A stretch of 11,122 nucleotides of DNA from Betaproteobacteria bacterium. Lineage in GTDB: Bacteria > Pseudomonadota > Gammaproteobacteria > Burkholderiales > Eutrophovitaceae. A program made the translations under genes and the position numbers. The stretch lies in the NCBI GenBank assembly GCA_009886305.1, contig QXZO01000031.1:14227-25348 (forward strand), written 5' to 3'. The notes under the pieces were generated by a model. That model saw nothing but the letters and a program-made list of their open reading frames with translations. It was not told where the DNA came from and did not search any database. This document shows positions 1 through 6,561 of this stretch, one piece after another. Each line of letters begins with the position of its first letter. Within the stretch, counting starts at the first letter, position 1.

Positions 1-977
1 CACACATAGAATGCCCCACCCGGATTTAAACATGTAATTCCTGGTACTTTATTCAAAAGGCTAACAATCAAATCACGACGCTCCAAGAATTTGGATCGCA
101 TCATATGTGCGCCAGCTTGATCTCCGGTAAGGGCTTCGACACCTGCCCACTGGGTAATGTGCGACGCACACGACTCAGTATTAGTCACCCAATTAGTAAA
201 TATTGGCGCTAACGCTTTACTAGCAGAAAATCCAAGTCGCCAACCGGTCATCGCCCAAGTTTTGGAACACCCATCACCAACGATAGTTCGGTCAGTCATA
301 CTGGGGAAACTTGCAATAGAGCTAAAAGACTCTTCAAAACATAATTGTGAATAAATCTCGTCGGAAAAAACCCATACATTTGGGTATTGCTCGAGTATCT
401 CAACGATATTCTCTAGCTCAGCCTTTGATATAATTCCACCAGTCGGGTTCTGAGGTGAATTGAGAATTAACAGCCGTGTCTTATCGTTAAGTTTCGACTC
501 AAGGTCCGCAGGGTCAAAATTAAACCCTCTAGATTCTCGCAAATGAAGCGGAACTGGAATCGCGCCATGAGCTTTGATTTGAGACTCGTAAATTGGGAAT
601 CCAGGGTTAGGGTAAATCACCTCGTGCTCCTCCCCATAATCCGTGGTAGCGAGAATTGAATACATGATGAAGGGCTTAGCACCAGCGGCGACCACGACAT
701 CATCGGCATCATAATGTAATCCACGAGTTTGATTAAGATACGTCGCGGCAGCTTGCCGTAACTCAGGAATTCCTGCTGATGGCGTATAACCATGCTTACC
801 AGACTGAATGGCTGTGATACCAGCTGCCTGAATATTTTGAGGCGTAGGGAAGTCGGGCATACCGATACAAAAGGACAGAATATCTTTTCCTTGCCTCTGC
901 AACTCTCCAACCTCCGCCAAAACAACAAACGCGTTTTCTGTGCCTAACTGGCTCGAACGTTTTGATATTGCTGGCAT
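1..977 (-). CDS. Class I/II PLP-dependent aminotransferase (aspartate aminotransferase-like), C-terminus cut by window edge
   Basis: A pyridoxal-phosphate enzyme expected to move an amino group between an amino acid and a 2-oxo acid in the cytoplasm; the substrate pair cannot be read from the sequence. I translated the minus strand by hand: the frame is open from ATG at 977-975 to the window edge (325 codons plus two bases). Class I fold motifs appear in order: KHGYTPSAGIPELR near the N-terminus, NPTG at residues 177-180, SDEIY with the pyridine-N-binding Asp206, and SKTWAMTGWRLGF with the Schiff-base Lys239. The visible end, PGGAFYV, is the usual small-domain motif, so perhaps 60-70 residues are missing. 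GGGAG at 983-987 lies 5 nt before the ATG and supports this start. The gene diverges from the TRAP operon, which suggests, but does not prove, a shared control region and a link to imported 2-oxo acids. Confidence 0.93.
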   Translation of the reverse strand, partial: MPAISKRSSQLGTENAFVVLAEVGELQRQGKDILSFCIGMPDFPTPQNIQAAGITAIQSGKHGYTPSAGIPELRQAAATYLNQTRGLHYDADDVVVAAGAKPFIMYSILATTDYGEEHEVIYPNPGFPIYESQIKAHGAIPVPLHLRESRGFNFDPADLESKLNDKTRLLILNSPQNPTGGIISKAELENIVEILEQYPNVWVFSDEIYSQLCFEESFSSIASFPSMTDRTIVGDGCSKTWAMTGWRLGFSASKALAPIFTNWVTNTESCASHITQWAGVEALTGDQAGAHMMRSKFLERRDLIVSLLNKVPGITCLNPGGAFYV

Positions 978-1050
978 TTCATCTCCCAATATAGCTACAT
1001 TTTTTACAATTCTGGGCGACAAATCGTTCAGAACATAAGAATTTACAAGG

Positions 1051-1061
1051 GCACCCGGTGC
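1051..1061. promoter_or_regulatory. Short GC-rich palindrome in the divergent intergenic region
   Basis: GCACC-C-GGTGC is a perfect 5-bp inverted repeat around one base, set in AT-rich DNA between the aminotransferase and TRAP operon starts. It lies about 75 bp upstream of the aminotransferase ATG. It could be an operator half-site pair. A single short palindrome can occur by chance, so the call is weak. Confidence 0.2.
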
Positions 1062-1100
1062 AGGCCCTGACAATAAAATTTTACAATAGAATTTAAATGC

Positions 1101-1115
1101 TGATCGATTTGATCA
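1101..1115. promoter_or_regulatory. Inverted repeat TGATC-N5-GATCA upstream of the TRAP operon
   Basis: TGATC at 1101-1105 and GATCA at 1111-1115 are perfect reverse complements 5 bp apart, giving a 15-bp dyad typical in size of a dimeric helix-turn-helix regulator site. It lies about 125 bp before the binding-protein start and directly before the GCGTTTATC direct repeats. No regulator gene is visible in the window, so the binding partner is unknown. Confidence 0.27.
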
Positions 1116-1124
1116 CAAAAACTG

Positions 1125-1154
1125 GCGTTTATCCTTGAATGACAAGCGTTTATC
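1125..1154. promoter_or_regulatory. Tandem direct repeat GCGTTTATC x2, 21-bp period; candidate operator
   Basis: GCGTTTATC occurs at 1125-1133 and again at 1146-1154, a start-to-start period of exactly 21 bp, or about two helical turns, so both copies face the same side of the DNA. A weak sigma-70-like pair, TTGAAT at 1135-1140 and CATCAT at 1158-1163 with a 17-bp spacer, interleaves with the repeats. The arrangement would suit a regulator of the TRAP operon binding head to tail. The repeats are directly visible; the promoter and regulatory role are inference. Confidence 0.35.
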
Positions 1155-1165
1155 TATCATCATAC

Positions 1166-1199
1166 GGTGTTATCAAAAATTACAGTGTGGTTTAACACC
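1166..1199. promoter_or_regulatory. Inverted repeat GGTGTTA / TAACACC upstream of the TRAP operon
   Basis: GGTGTTA at 1166-1172 and TAACACC at 1193-1199 are perfect 7-bp inverted arms separated by 20 bp. The arms sit just before a TATAAA at 1205-1210 that could act as a -10 box or simply be AT-rich leader. The site could be an operator with spaced half-sites or a loose hairpin in the 5' leader. The 20-nt loop argues against a stable RNA structure. Confidence 0.27.
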
Positions 1200-1228
1200 C
1201 ACAATATAAATTTATCAGAACAATCTAC

Positions 1229-1233
1229 AAGGA
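1229..1233 (+). promoter_or_regulatory. Ribosome binding site fixing the TRAP binding-protein start
   Basis: AAGGA ends 7 nt before the ATG at 1241, which is ideal spacing. An in-frame TTG at 1235 would give a protein two residues longer, but it lies only one base after AAGGA and is therefore an unlikely start. Confidence 0.75.
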
Positions 1234-1240
1234 TTTGGAT

Positions 1241-2380
1241 ATGGCAAAAACTCTACCCAACAAAAAAAGCGAGGCTGTCGAGGAGCAAACCAGCAGCACC
1301 CGTCGAGGGCTTCTTAAAACTGGTCTTGGTGCCGCGTTAATTGGCGCGCCGTTTATTCGAAACGCCCAAGCGGCAAAGACTAAAACTTGGAAAGTGCAAA
1401 CCAGTTGGGATGCTGGGACAACTGGTTACAAGCTCTTTGAGGAATGGGCCGGCAGCTTCAAAGAAAAATCTGGTGGAGAACTTGCGATAAAACCATTCCC
1501 CGCGAGATCGGTTGCTGCGGACAATAGCGCCCTATTCGATGCCGTGCGTACAGGCGTGCTGCAAGCGATGAATCCTTTTACTATTTATTGGTCCGGAAAA
1601 ATTCCAGCATCTGTGTTCTTAACATCCTATCCAGCAGGGCCAGATCAAACCAGTCAATGGGACACTATGTTCTATGGTTTGAATATGTTGGAAATGACGA
1701 GAGAGATTTTTGCGAAAAAAGGGCTTTTTTATGTTGGCCCTATTCATCACGATGGAAATATTATTCACTCCAAGAAGTCGGTTGAAACACTACAAGACTT
1801 AAAGGGTATGAAAATACGATTGCCTGGCGGTATGGTGGCGCAAGTTTTCGAGAAGTTCGGGGTTAGCACTACCAGTCTTCCAAGTTCGGACATCTATCCC
1901 GCTCTGGAAAAAGGAACGGTGGATGCCGCGGACTACGTCGGTCCTGCGATTAACTACGACCTTGGCTTTGCAGAAGTTACCGATTATATAATTTGCGCGG
2001 GCCCTCCGGGGCAGACGTCGCTGTATCAGCCCGTTGACGTTATGGATTTAACCGTAAACATGAGAGCATGGAAACGACTCTCAAAACAGATGCAAACATT
2101 TGTCGAAGAACAAGTGAAAACGTACTCGGTTTACCATTACGTTAATATCCAAAAAGCGAATAACGCTGCTATGGAAAAGTTCCTAAGCAAAGGAACCAAG
2201 GTACAGAGGCTATCGGCAGATGAAGTGGTTCAGTTCCGAAAAGCCGCGGTTCCAATTTGGTATGAATGGGCTAAAAAAGATAAAGATGCTTCACGCATAT
2301 TTAAACTGCAGCAAGACTTCATGCTTAATCCTTATATGGGTTACCTCAATGAGGAAGACGTGAAGGGTTTAAAGCTTTAA
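1241..2380 (+). CDS. dctP: TRAP transporter solute-binding protein, 2-oxo acid (TakP)-like, Tat-exported
   Basis: Periplasmic receptor that captures an organic acid and delivers it to the TRAP membrane subunits encoded next. The protein has 379 residues. A twin-arginine signal is visible: TRRGLLKTG at residues 20-28, a hydrophobic stretch to about 39, and probable cleavage after AQA at 42-44. Export in folded form is therefore likely. The mature part follows the DctP fold: KVQTSWDAG at its start, a DLKGMKIRLPGG segment with Arg193 as the expected carboxylate-binding arginine, then EKGTVDAADYVGP at 223-235. The acid-aromatic pair Asp231-Tyr232 occupies the position where TakP-type proteins have acid-Trp/Phe near the sodium and substrate. 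These features favour the 2-oxo acid/mannitol-chloroaromatic branch; pyruvate, lactate or longer oxo acids remain possible ligands. It is the first gene of a three-gene operon, and the symbol is generic. Confidence 0.9.
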   Translation: MAKTLPNKKSEAVEEQTSSTRRGLLKTGLGAALIGAPFIRNAQAAKTKTWKVQTSWDAGTTGYKLFEEWAGSFKEKSGGELAIKPFPARSVAADNSALFDAVRTGVLQAMNPFTIYWSGKIPASVFLTSYPAGPDQTSQWDTMFYGLNMLEMTREIFAKKGLFYVGPIHHDGNIIHSKKSVETLQDLKGMKIRLPGGMVAQVFEKFGVSTTSLPSSDIYPALEKGTVDAADYVGPAINYDLGFAEVTDYIICAGPPGQTSLYQPVDVMDLTVNMRAWKRLSKQMQTFVEEQVKTYSVYHYVNIQKANNAAMEKFLSKGTKVQRLSADEVVQFRKAAVPIWYEWAKKDKDASRIFKLQQDFMLNPYMGYLNEEDVKGLKL

Positions 2381-2406
2381 TCGTCCAAACAACTAAACTG
2401 TTCATG

Positions 2407-2439
2407 ACGGCGGATAAAACCTTATCCGCCGTTCTCTTA
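2407..2439 (+). terminator. Intra-operon hairpin (partial terminator or mRNA-stabilising stem) after the binding-protein gene
   Basis: ACGGCGGATAA at 2407-2417 pairs perfectly with TTATCCGCCGT at 2422-2432 around an AACC loop: an 11-bp stem with a GC-rich base. The tract after it, TCTCTTAT, is only modestly T-rich, so it is probably leaky. In binding-protein transporter operons such hairpins commonly raise the amount of binding protein over membrane subunits by partial termination or 3'-end protection. Confidence 0.65.
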
Positions 2440-2462
2440 TCAAGACAAACTGAGAGAAAGCT

Positions 2463-3104
2463 ATGGATCAAGCAACAAATTTTGTTTTACCACATTGGAT
2501 CTACTGGGGATGGCTCGCGATCATGCCTTTCGTTTTCATGTGGTTTTCTAATGGGGCACGCATTAATGAACTAGCTCCAGAAAATGATGAATACGAGGGA
2601 AATAAACTCACTCAGATGCTTGACTGGAGCTCCAACGCATCAGGACTTTTTGTCTCTCTTTGGACCGTCAACGCAGTCTGTGTTTACTTCTTCGAAGTGA
2701 TTTCTCGATATATTTTCGATGCGCCCACTATCTGGGCACATCAATCATCCTATTTACTCTTTGGGATGCAATATCTTCTGGCAGGAGGCTTTGCACTTCT
2801 GCATGGCGATCACGTCAGGGTAGACGTGGTCTATATCAAAATGTCGAGAGTCGCTCAGGTGGCTACAGATATTTTTACTTCGATATTCTTTTTTATCTTT
2901 GCGCTTGCGTTGGCAGGAAGCTGCTGGCGATTCTTTTTCGACTCCTTAGATATGGCAGAGGTTACGGAAGAGACCTGGCAAATCCAAATTTATCCCGTAA
3001 AAGGCATGATGGTCTTGGGTGCCATATTGCTGACCCTCGCCGGTTTATCTAAGCTTATAAAAGATATTCAATTATTTAGAAAAATTTCTGGAGGTGCCGC
3101 ATGA
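2463..3104 (+). CDS. dctQ: TRAP transporter small permease subunit (DctQ family)
   Basis: Inner-membrane partner of the large TRAP subunit. It has 213 residues and about five hydrophobic segments: roughly 11-28, 61-80, 96-114, 136-156 and 180-197. The DctQ core is visible as SRYIFDAPTIW at 81-91 followed by GDHVRVDVVY at 115-124. The first helix is an addition to the usual four-helix plan and is typical of the longer small subunits in the oxo acid/mannitol branch. After the conserved Trp91 the sequence is AHQSS, whereas many family members carry an acidic residue there. The start is preceded by a GA-rich stretch (GAGAG at 2452-2456) acting as a weak ribosome site. The stop overlaps the next gene in an ATGA, implying translational coupling. 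Confidence 0.9.
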   Translation: MDQATNFVLPHWIYWGWLAIMPFVFMWFSNGARINELAPENDEYEGNKLTQMLDWSSNASGLFVSLWTVNAVCVYFFEVISRYIFDAPTIWAHQSSYLLFGMQYLLAGGFALLHGDHVRVDVVYIKMSRVAQVATDIFTSIFFFIFALALAGSCWRFFFDSLDMAEVTEETWQIQIYPVKGMMVLGAILLTLAGLSKLIKDIQLFRKISGGAA

Positions 3105-4630
3105 CCCCATCAATTACCCCCAACCAGACAAGCTCTAATGGGTTGTTGAAGTGGGCTTTAATTCTGGCAATCGCTGGATTCTCATTCATATGTATCGTTG
3201 AGCTCATAAATATATTGTTTTACGATCCATATGAGGATGAGCGGTTCCTATTCTCATTCGCTGAATCCTTGATGGAAACAGAAATCGAGACCCTCACACT
3301 ACTGATGTTTGGCACTTTGGCCTTGTTACTCATGGCTGGTCTTCCAATGGCCTTTGTGGTTGGAGGGCTTGGCGTTGTTTTCATTTATCTGGTCGGCGGA
3401 CAGACCATGGTAAATATCATTCCAACACGGATTTATCCGTTGATGTCCAACGCTGATTTAGCCGCCATTCCATTATTCATATTTATGGCGTCCATGCTAG
3501 AAAAAGCAGGCCTGATCGAAGAGATGTTCGACGTGGTCTACAAATGGATGGGAGGGCTCAACGGTGGACTTGCAGCAGCGACCATTTTGGCGTCTACGAT
3601 TTTAGCAGCGATGGTGGGTGTAATCGGCGCAGCGGTAGTAACCATGGGTATCATCGCCCTACCCGCTATGCTAAAGCGGAACTATGACCACAAGATAGCA
3701 CTCGGGTCGATTATGGCAGGGGGAACGCTAGGCATTCTCATACCACCTTCGATTCTTGCGATTCTCTACGCCGTGATAGCGCAACAATCGGTTGGACAGC
3801 TCTATCTAGGCTCTCTGGTTCCTGGGTTAATGCTCTCGGGCATGTACATCGCCTATGTGCTCTTTAGAACGATGTTAAATCCAAAACTAGGCCCAGCGCT
3901 ACCGCGTGAGGAACGCGTTTCATTCGCCCAGAAACTAAGACTATTTCGAAATCTCATTGCACCAATCTTCTTGGTCTTTTTAGTACTTGGATTACTCTTC
4001 GGTGGCATTGCCACACCGGTTGAAGCAGCAGGCATTGGCTCGTTCGGTGCAATCATCGTAGCGATCATTCACAAAAGATTTTCGCTTCAGGCACTCAGAG
4101 ACGCCTCTGTTACGACTGCTCGTGCATCAGCGATGGTGCTATGGATTATTTTCGGTGCGTCCATATTCGTTGGCTTCTTCATCTTAGAGGGCGGACAAGA
4201 CTTCATTACGGAGACAATCTTGGGGACTGGACTCAGTCCTTACGGCATCCTGTTACTCATGATGTTTATCCTTGTTTTTCTAGGTATGTTCTTGGACTGG
4301 GTCGGCATCTTGCTGCTCACTGTTCCTATTTTCATACCAATCATTCAGTCATTGAACTTTGATGGTCTTTTTGGACTGCCAGGTGTCGACAGCAGTGTCG
4401 TGGTTCTGTGGTTCGGTGTGATTTATCTAGTGAATATGCAAATGTCATTCTTAACGCCACCCTTTGGCTATGCGCTATTTTATCTAAGGGGTGTTTGTCC
4501 ACCAGAGATCAGTATGGCTACGATCTTTAGGTCTGCGTTGATCTTTCTTGCGATTCAGGCTCTGGCAGTCTTCTTATGCGTCGTATTTCCCTCGATCATA
4601 ACGTGGCTACCGCAAGCGGTATACGGATAA
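3101..4630 (+). CDS. dctM: TRAP transporter large permease subunit (DctM family)
   Basis: Transport subunit that moves the substrate across the inner membrane, driven by a sodium or proton gradient. It has 509 residues and more than twelve hydrophobic segments. The family hallmark GGTLGILIPPS is at 207-217, with AIPLFIFMASMLEKAG at 122-137 upstream and the second-half repeat around LDWVGILLLTVPIFIPI. It is longer than the common 425-440 residue form because of an extra N-terminal helix at about 14-40 and an acidic linker (YDPYEDE). The ATG overlaps the preceding TGA and has a strong GGAGG at 3090-3094, six bases before the start. It is the last gene of the operon; a terminator begins 18 bp after the stop. 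Confidence 0.93.
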   Translation: MTPSITPNQTSSNGLLKWALILAIAGFSFICIVELINILFYDPYEDERFLFSFAESLMETEIETLTLLMFGTLALLLMAGLPMAFVVGGLGVVFIYLVGGQTMVNIIPTRIYPLMSNADLAAIPLFIFMASMLEKAGLIEEMFDVVYKWMGGLNGGLAAATILASTILAAMVGVIGAAVVTMGIIALPAMLKRNYDHKIALGSIMAGGTLGILIPPSILAILYAVIAQQSVGQLYLGSLVPGLMLSGMYIAYVLFRTMLNPKLGPALPREERVSFAQKLRLFRNLIAPIFLVFLVLGLLFGGIATPVEAAGIGSFGAIIVAIIHKRFSLQALRDASVTTARASAMVLWIIFGASIFVGFFILEGGQDFITETILGTGLSPYGILLLMMFILVFLGMFLDWVGILLLTVPIFIPIIQSLNFDGLFGLPGVDSSVVVLWFGVIYLVNMQMSFLTPPFGYALFYLRGVCPPEISMATIFRSALIFLAIQALAVFLCVVFPSIITWLPQAVYG

Positions 4631-4648
4631 TTTAACCGAACCCCACAT

Positions 4649-4679
4649 AAAAAAAGCCCGATAATTCGGGCTTTTTTTT
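4649..4679. terminator. Bidirectional intrinsic terminator between convergent operons
   Basis: GCCCGA at 4656-4661 pairs with TCGGGC at 4666-4671 around a TAAT loop. Seven A bases lie before the stem and eight T bases after it, so either strand gives a hairpin followed by a U-run. It ends the TRAP operon on the plus strand and the binding protein-ExbB-ExbD-TonB operon on the minus strand. Confidence 0.93.
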
Positions 4680-4697
4680 CATCTAAAGTTTAATGTC

Positions 4698-5390
4698 TTA
4701 ATATTTTGTCCAAGGATCAATCTTAAAAATAAATTTCTGCTCTGCCTCATACATAGTTCCGTCTTTCTTAAATCGCCACTGCCGAACCTTATTCAACACC
4801 TCCTGATCAAAAACACCCGCTGGGTTAGCACTCACAACCTGAACATCCATCACACGACCGTCCTCATTGACGGTAATCGCTACAGTAATGTCGCCCTCAA
4901 TCATATTATCCTCAGCCTCCCTAGGATACTTGGGAAAAGGTTTTTTATTGACAGGCTTTGCATCTTGGAAGACGGATGGCAATGCGGGCTCTTCATCCTC
5001 TTCTTCAACCTTTGGCTGTACAAGAGCGATCTCCGATAAGATCTCGTTGGACAAAGGACGGGGCTCAACGAGTGGGACGGTATTTTTGATCTCCTCTAAA
5101 TCGGGCTCTGTGATCTCCTCTTCCTCCTCTTCCTCTGGCGGTCTCTGTGGAGGCACTTCTGTCACGGGCCTTTGATTCAACTGTACTGTCATTTTTATCT
5201 CAGGCAGTTCCTCGAACTCTTCCTCGAATATCGTCTCCAGGCCCAGCAGTCCATATAGGTATTGACCAACAAATGGGGAAAATTCCAGTGAAAGCGCGAT
5301 TAAAAGAGCTGCCCACAGGGGTAGGAACTTCTTGTCTTTTATATGAAGCTCAGGCCAAAGCGCCTTTACTGGACGGTATTTTCCAAACAT
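4698..5390 (-). CDS. tonB: Energy transducer TonB
   Basis: Couples the proton gradient harvested by ExbB-ExbD to outer-membrane receptors. It has 230 residues: a short cytoplasmic tail, one membrane helix at about 23-50, and a long spacer at about 55-150 rich in Glu and Pro (a seven-Glu run at 86-92). The C-terminal TonB domain occupies about 151-228, with KYPREAE at 154-160, GDITVAITVNEDGRV at 166-180 and VRQWRFKKDG at 202-211. The spacer is acidic, whereas Enterobacterial TonB has a Pro-Lys spacer. The membrane helix has no histidine; the nearest is His16, outside it. A charged Glu36 lies within the hydrophobic stretch. The gene is last of four on the minus strand, 20 bp after exbD, with a poor ribosome site. 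Confidence 0.92.
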   Translation of the reverse strand: MFGKYRPVKALWPELHIKDKKFLPLWAALLIALSLEFSPFVGQYLYGLLGLETIFEEEFEELPEIKMTVQLNQRPVTEVPPQRPPEEEEEEEITEPDLEEIKNTVPLVEPRPLSNEILSEIALVQPKVEEEDEEPALPSVFQDAKPVNKKPFPKYPREAEDNMIEGDITVAITVNEDGRVMDVQVVSANPAGVFDQEVLNKVRQWRFKKDGTMYEAEQKFIFKIDPWTKY

Positions 5391-5410
5391 GTGAAGTATC
5401 TTGACTAACT

Positions 5411-5833
5411 CTATTGACTTGCCGCAATCGCGGCAATGCCAACCGAATTAATGCCCGCGCCTCTAACGCTATCCATGACGTTGATTAGCGTCTCCAATTC
5501 AACATCCTTATCGCCGGCGATAATAACGGCCACCTTACGGTTTTCTTTAAGCTCAAGTAACTTCGATGTTAGATTTTCCCCTGAGATAGTCTCACCATCC
5601 ACAATGAATTGATTGTCTTTTTTGACACCGACGGTTATTGTCGCCTCCTCGATATCTTCGGTCGTCTTGGAGCCAGGCAATTTCATATCAACACCCGTAC
5701 CAGCGATCATGTTAACTGACAAAACAACGAAAAAAACAAGTAAAAACATCATGATATCGATCATTGGAATGACTTCCACCCTTGGACGTTCTACCTCAAA
5801 GTAGCTATTTCTATTTCGTCTAAACATAGGCAT
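5411..5833 (-). CDS. exbD: Biopolymer transport protein ExbD/TolR family
   Basis: Inner-membrane proton-path subunit of the TonB motor. It has 140 residues: an N-terminal tail, one helix at about 22-42, and a periplasmic domain ending in the typical INVMDSVRGAGINSVGIA stretch. The helix begins IPMIDIMMFLLVFFV, with Asp26 matching the proton-carrying aspartate of this family (Asp25 in E. coli ExbD). The neighbouring ExbB and TonB genes make ExbD more likely than TolR. The start is uncertain: the first ATG at 5833 has GAG only 2 nt upstream, whereas the in-frame ATG two codons later (5827) has the same GAG 8 nt upstream and may be the real start. Confidence 0.92.
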   Translation of the reverse strand: MPMFRRNRNSYFEVERPRVEVIPMIDIMMFLLVFFVVLSVNMIAGTGVDMKLPGSKTTEDIEEATITVGVKKDNQFIVDGETISGENLTSKLLELKENRKVAVIIAGDKDVELETLINVMDSVRGAGINSVGIAAIAASQ

Positions 5834-5878
5834 TTCTCAACGTACTAGTGTTTGTTCTATACATAATCGTTTAAACGC

Positions 5879-6505
5879 TTAAGCGTTACCGTGGAACCGG
5901 TTAATAAGCATGGTTTTAATCAAGTCCATTTGATGTAACGCGACTCGAATACGCTTATTGAAATGATTGAGAAATAATACGGCGACTATCGCGATAAGAA
6001 GTCCTGCACCAGTAGCAACAAGCGCCTCCGCTATGCCACCCGTGACCATTTTCGTGGAGGTCCCGGAATTATCTGCTGCACCCAAAATATCAAATGCATG
6101 AACCATTCCTATGATTGTCCCCAGCAAACCCATCAAAGGCGCTAACGTGACAGAAGTATCTAAAACCCAGATCCCACGATCTAACTTAGGTAATTGCCAC
6201 ATGATGGACTCTTCTATTTTACGGTCCATAGTTTCTGCATCATCGTTATTCGCAGACGTTGCAGCGCCTATCAGCGCTACCTGCAATGTCGTCTCGTAAT
6301 GACCTTCTAGCTTCTTGAGTTGATCTGCATTTTGAAATTCCACAACGTTTAAGTCATGTTCTAGCGTCGAACCACTGCTAACCACACGGTGGTAAAAATA
6401 CAGCCTCTCCACGATAACAATGATCGTGACCAGCAGCAGAAGCCCCATCAAAGGCAGCAAACCTCCGGACATCACGCTGAAATGTACAATTGTTTCAAAA
6501 TCCAT
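5879..6505 (-). CDS. exbB: Biopolymer transport protein ExbB (MotA/TolQ/ExbB proton channel family)
   Basis: Pentamer-forming inner-membrane scaffold that houses ExbD and drives TonB. It has 208 residues and three helices: about 13-34 (ending VERLYFY), 116-137 and 160-181, with a cytoplasmic loop between the first two. The two conserved channel segments are present: LAPLMGLLGTIIGM at 121-134 with Thr130, and EALVATGAGLLIAI at 160-173 with Thr165, the positions of the pore threonines in ExbB/TolQ. AGGGGA at 6513-6518, seven bases before the ATG, fixes the start. The gene lies 45 bp before exbD and 56 bp after the binding-protein gene, so one transcript is likely. Confidence 0.93.
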   Translation of the reverse strand: MDFETIVHFSVMSGGLLPLMGLLLLVTIIVIVERLYFYHRVVSSGSTLEHDLNVVEFQNADQLKKLEGHYETTLQVALIGAATSANNDDAETMDRKIEESIMWQLPKLDRGIWVLDTSVTLAPLMGLLGTIIGMVHAFDILGAADNSGTSTKMVTGGIAEALVATGAGLLIAIVAVLFLNHFNKRIRVALHQMDLIKTMLINRFHGNA

Positions 6506-6561
6506 CAGTTTTTCCCCTAATCAATCTCAATAATGAAAATTTAAATCTTTAGTGAATGATG

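Noticed and set aside
617..928. Minus-strand open frame of about 103 codons inside the aminotransferase gene
   Set aside because: It is an out-of-frame shadow; the aminotransferase frame covers the region with all class I motifs.
1235..1240. TTG start two codons before the ATG of the TRAP binding-protein gene
   Set aside because: It lies one base after the AAGGA ribosome site; the ATG at 1241 has ideal 7-nt spacing.
4867..5175. Plus-strand Ser-rich open frame opposite tonB
   Set aside because: The Ser runs are the antisense of the Glu-codon runs in the TonB spacer; there is no ribosome site or family pattern.
5411..6505. TolQ-TolR instead of ExbB-ExbD
   Set aside because: The motifs are shared, but the adjacent tonB and the absence of tolA/tolB/pal favour ExbB-ExbD.
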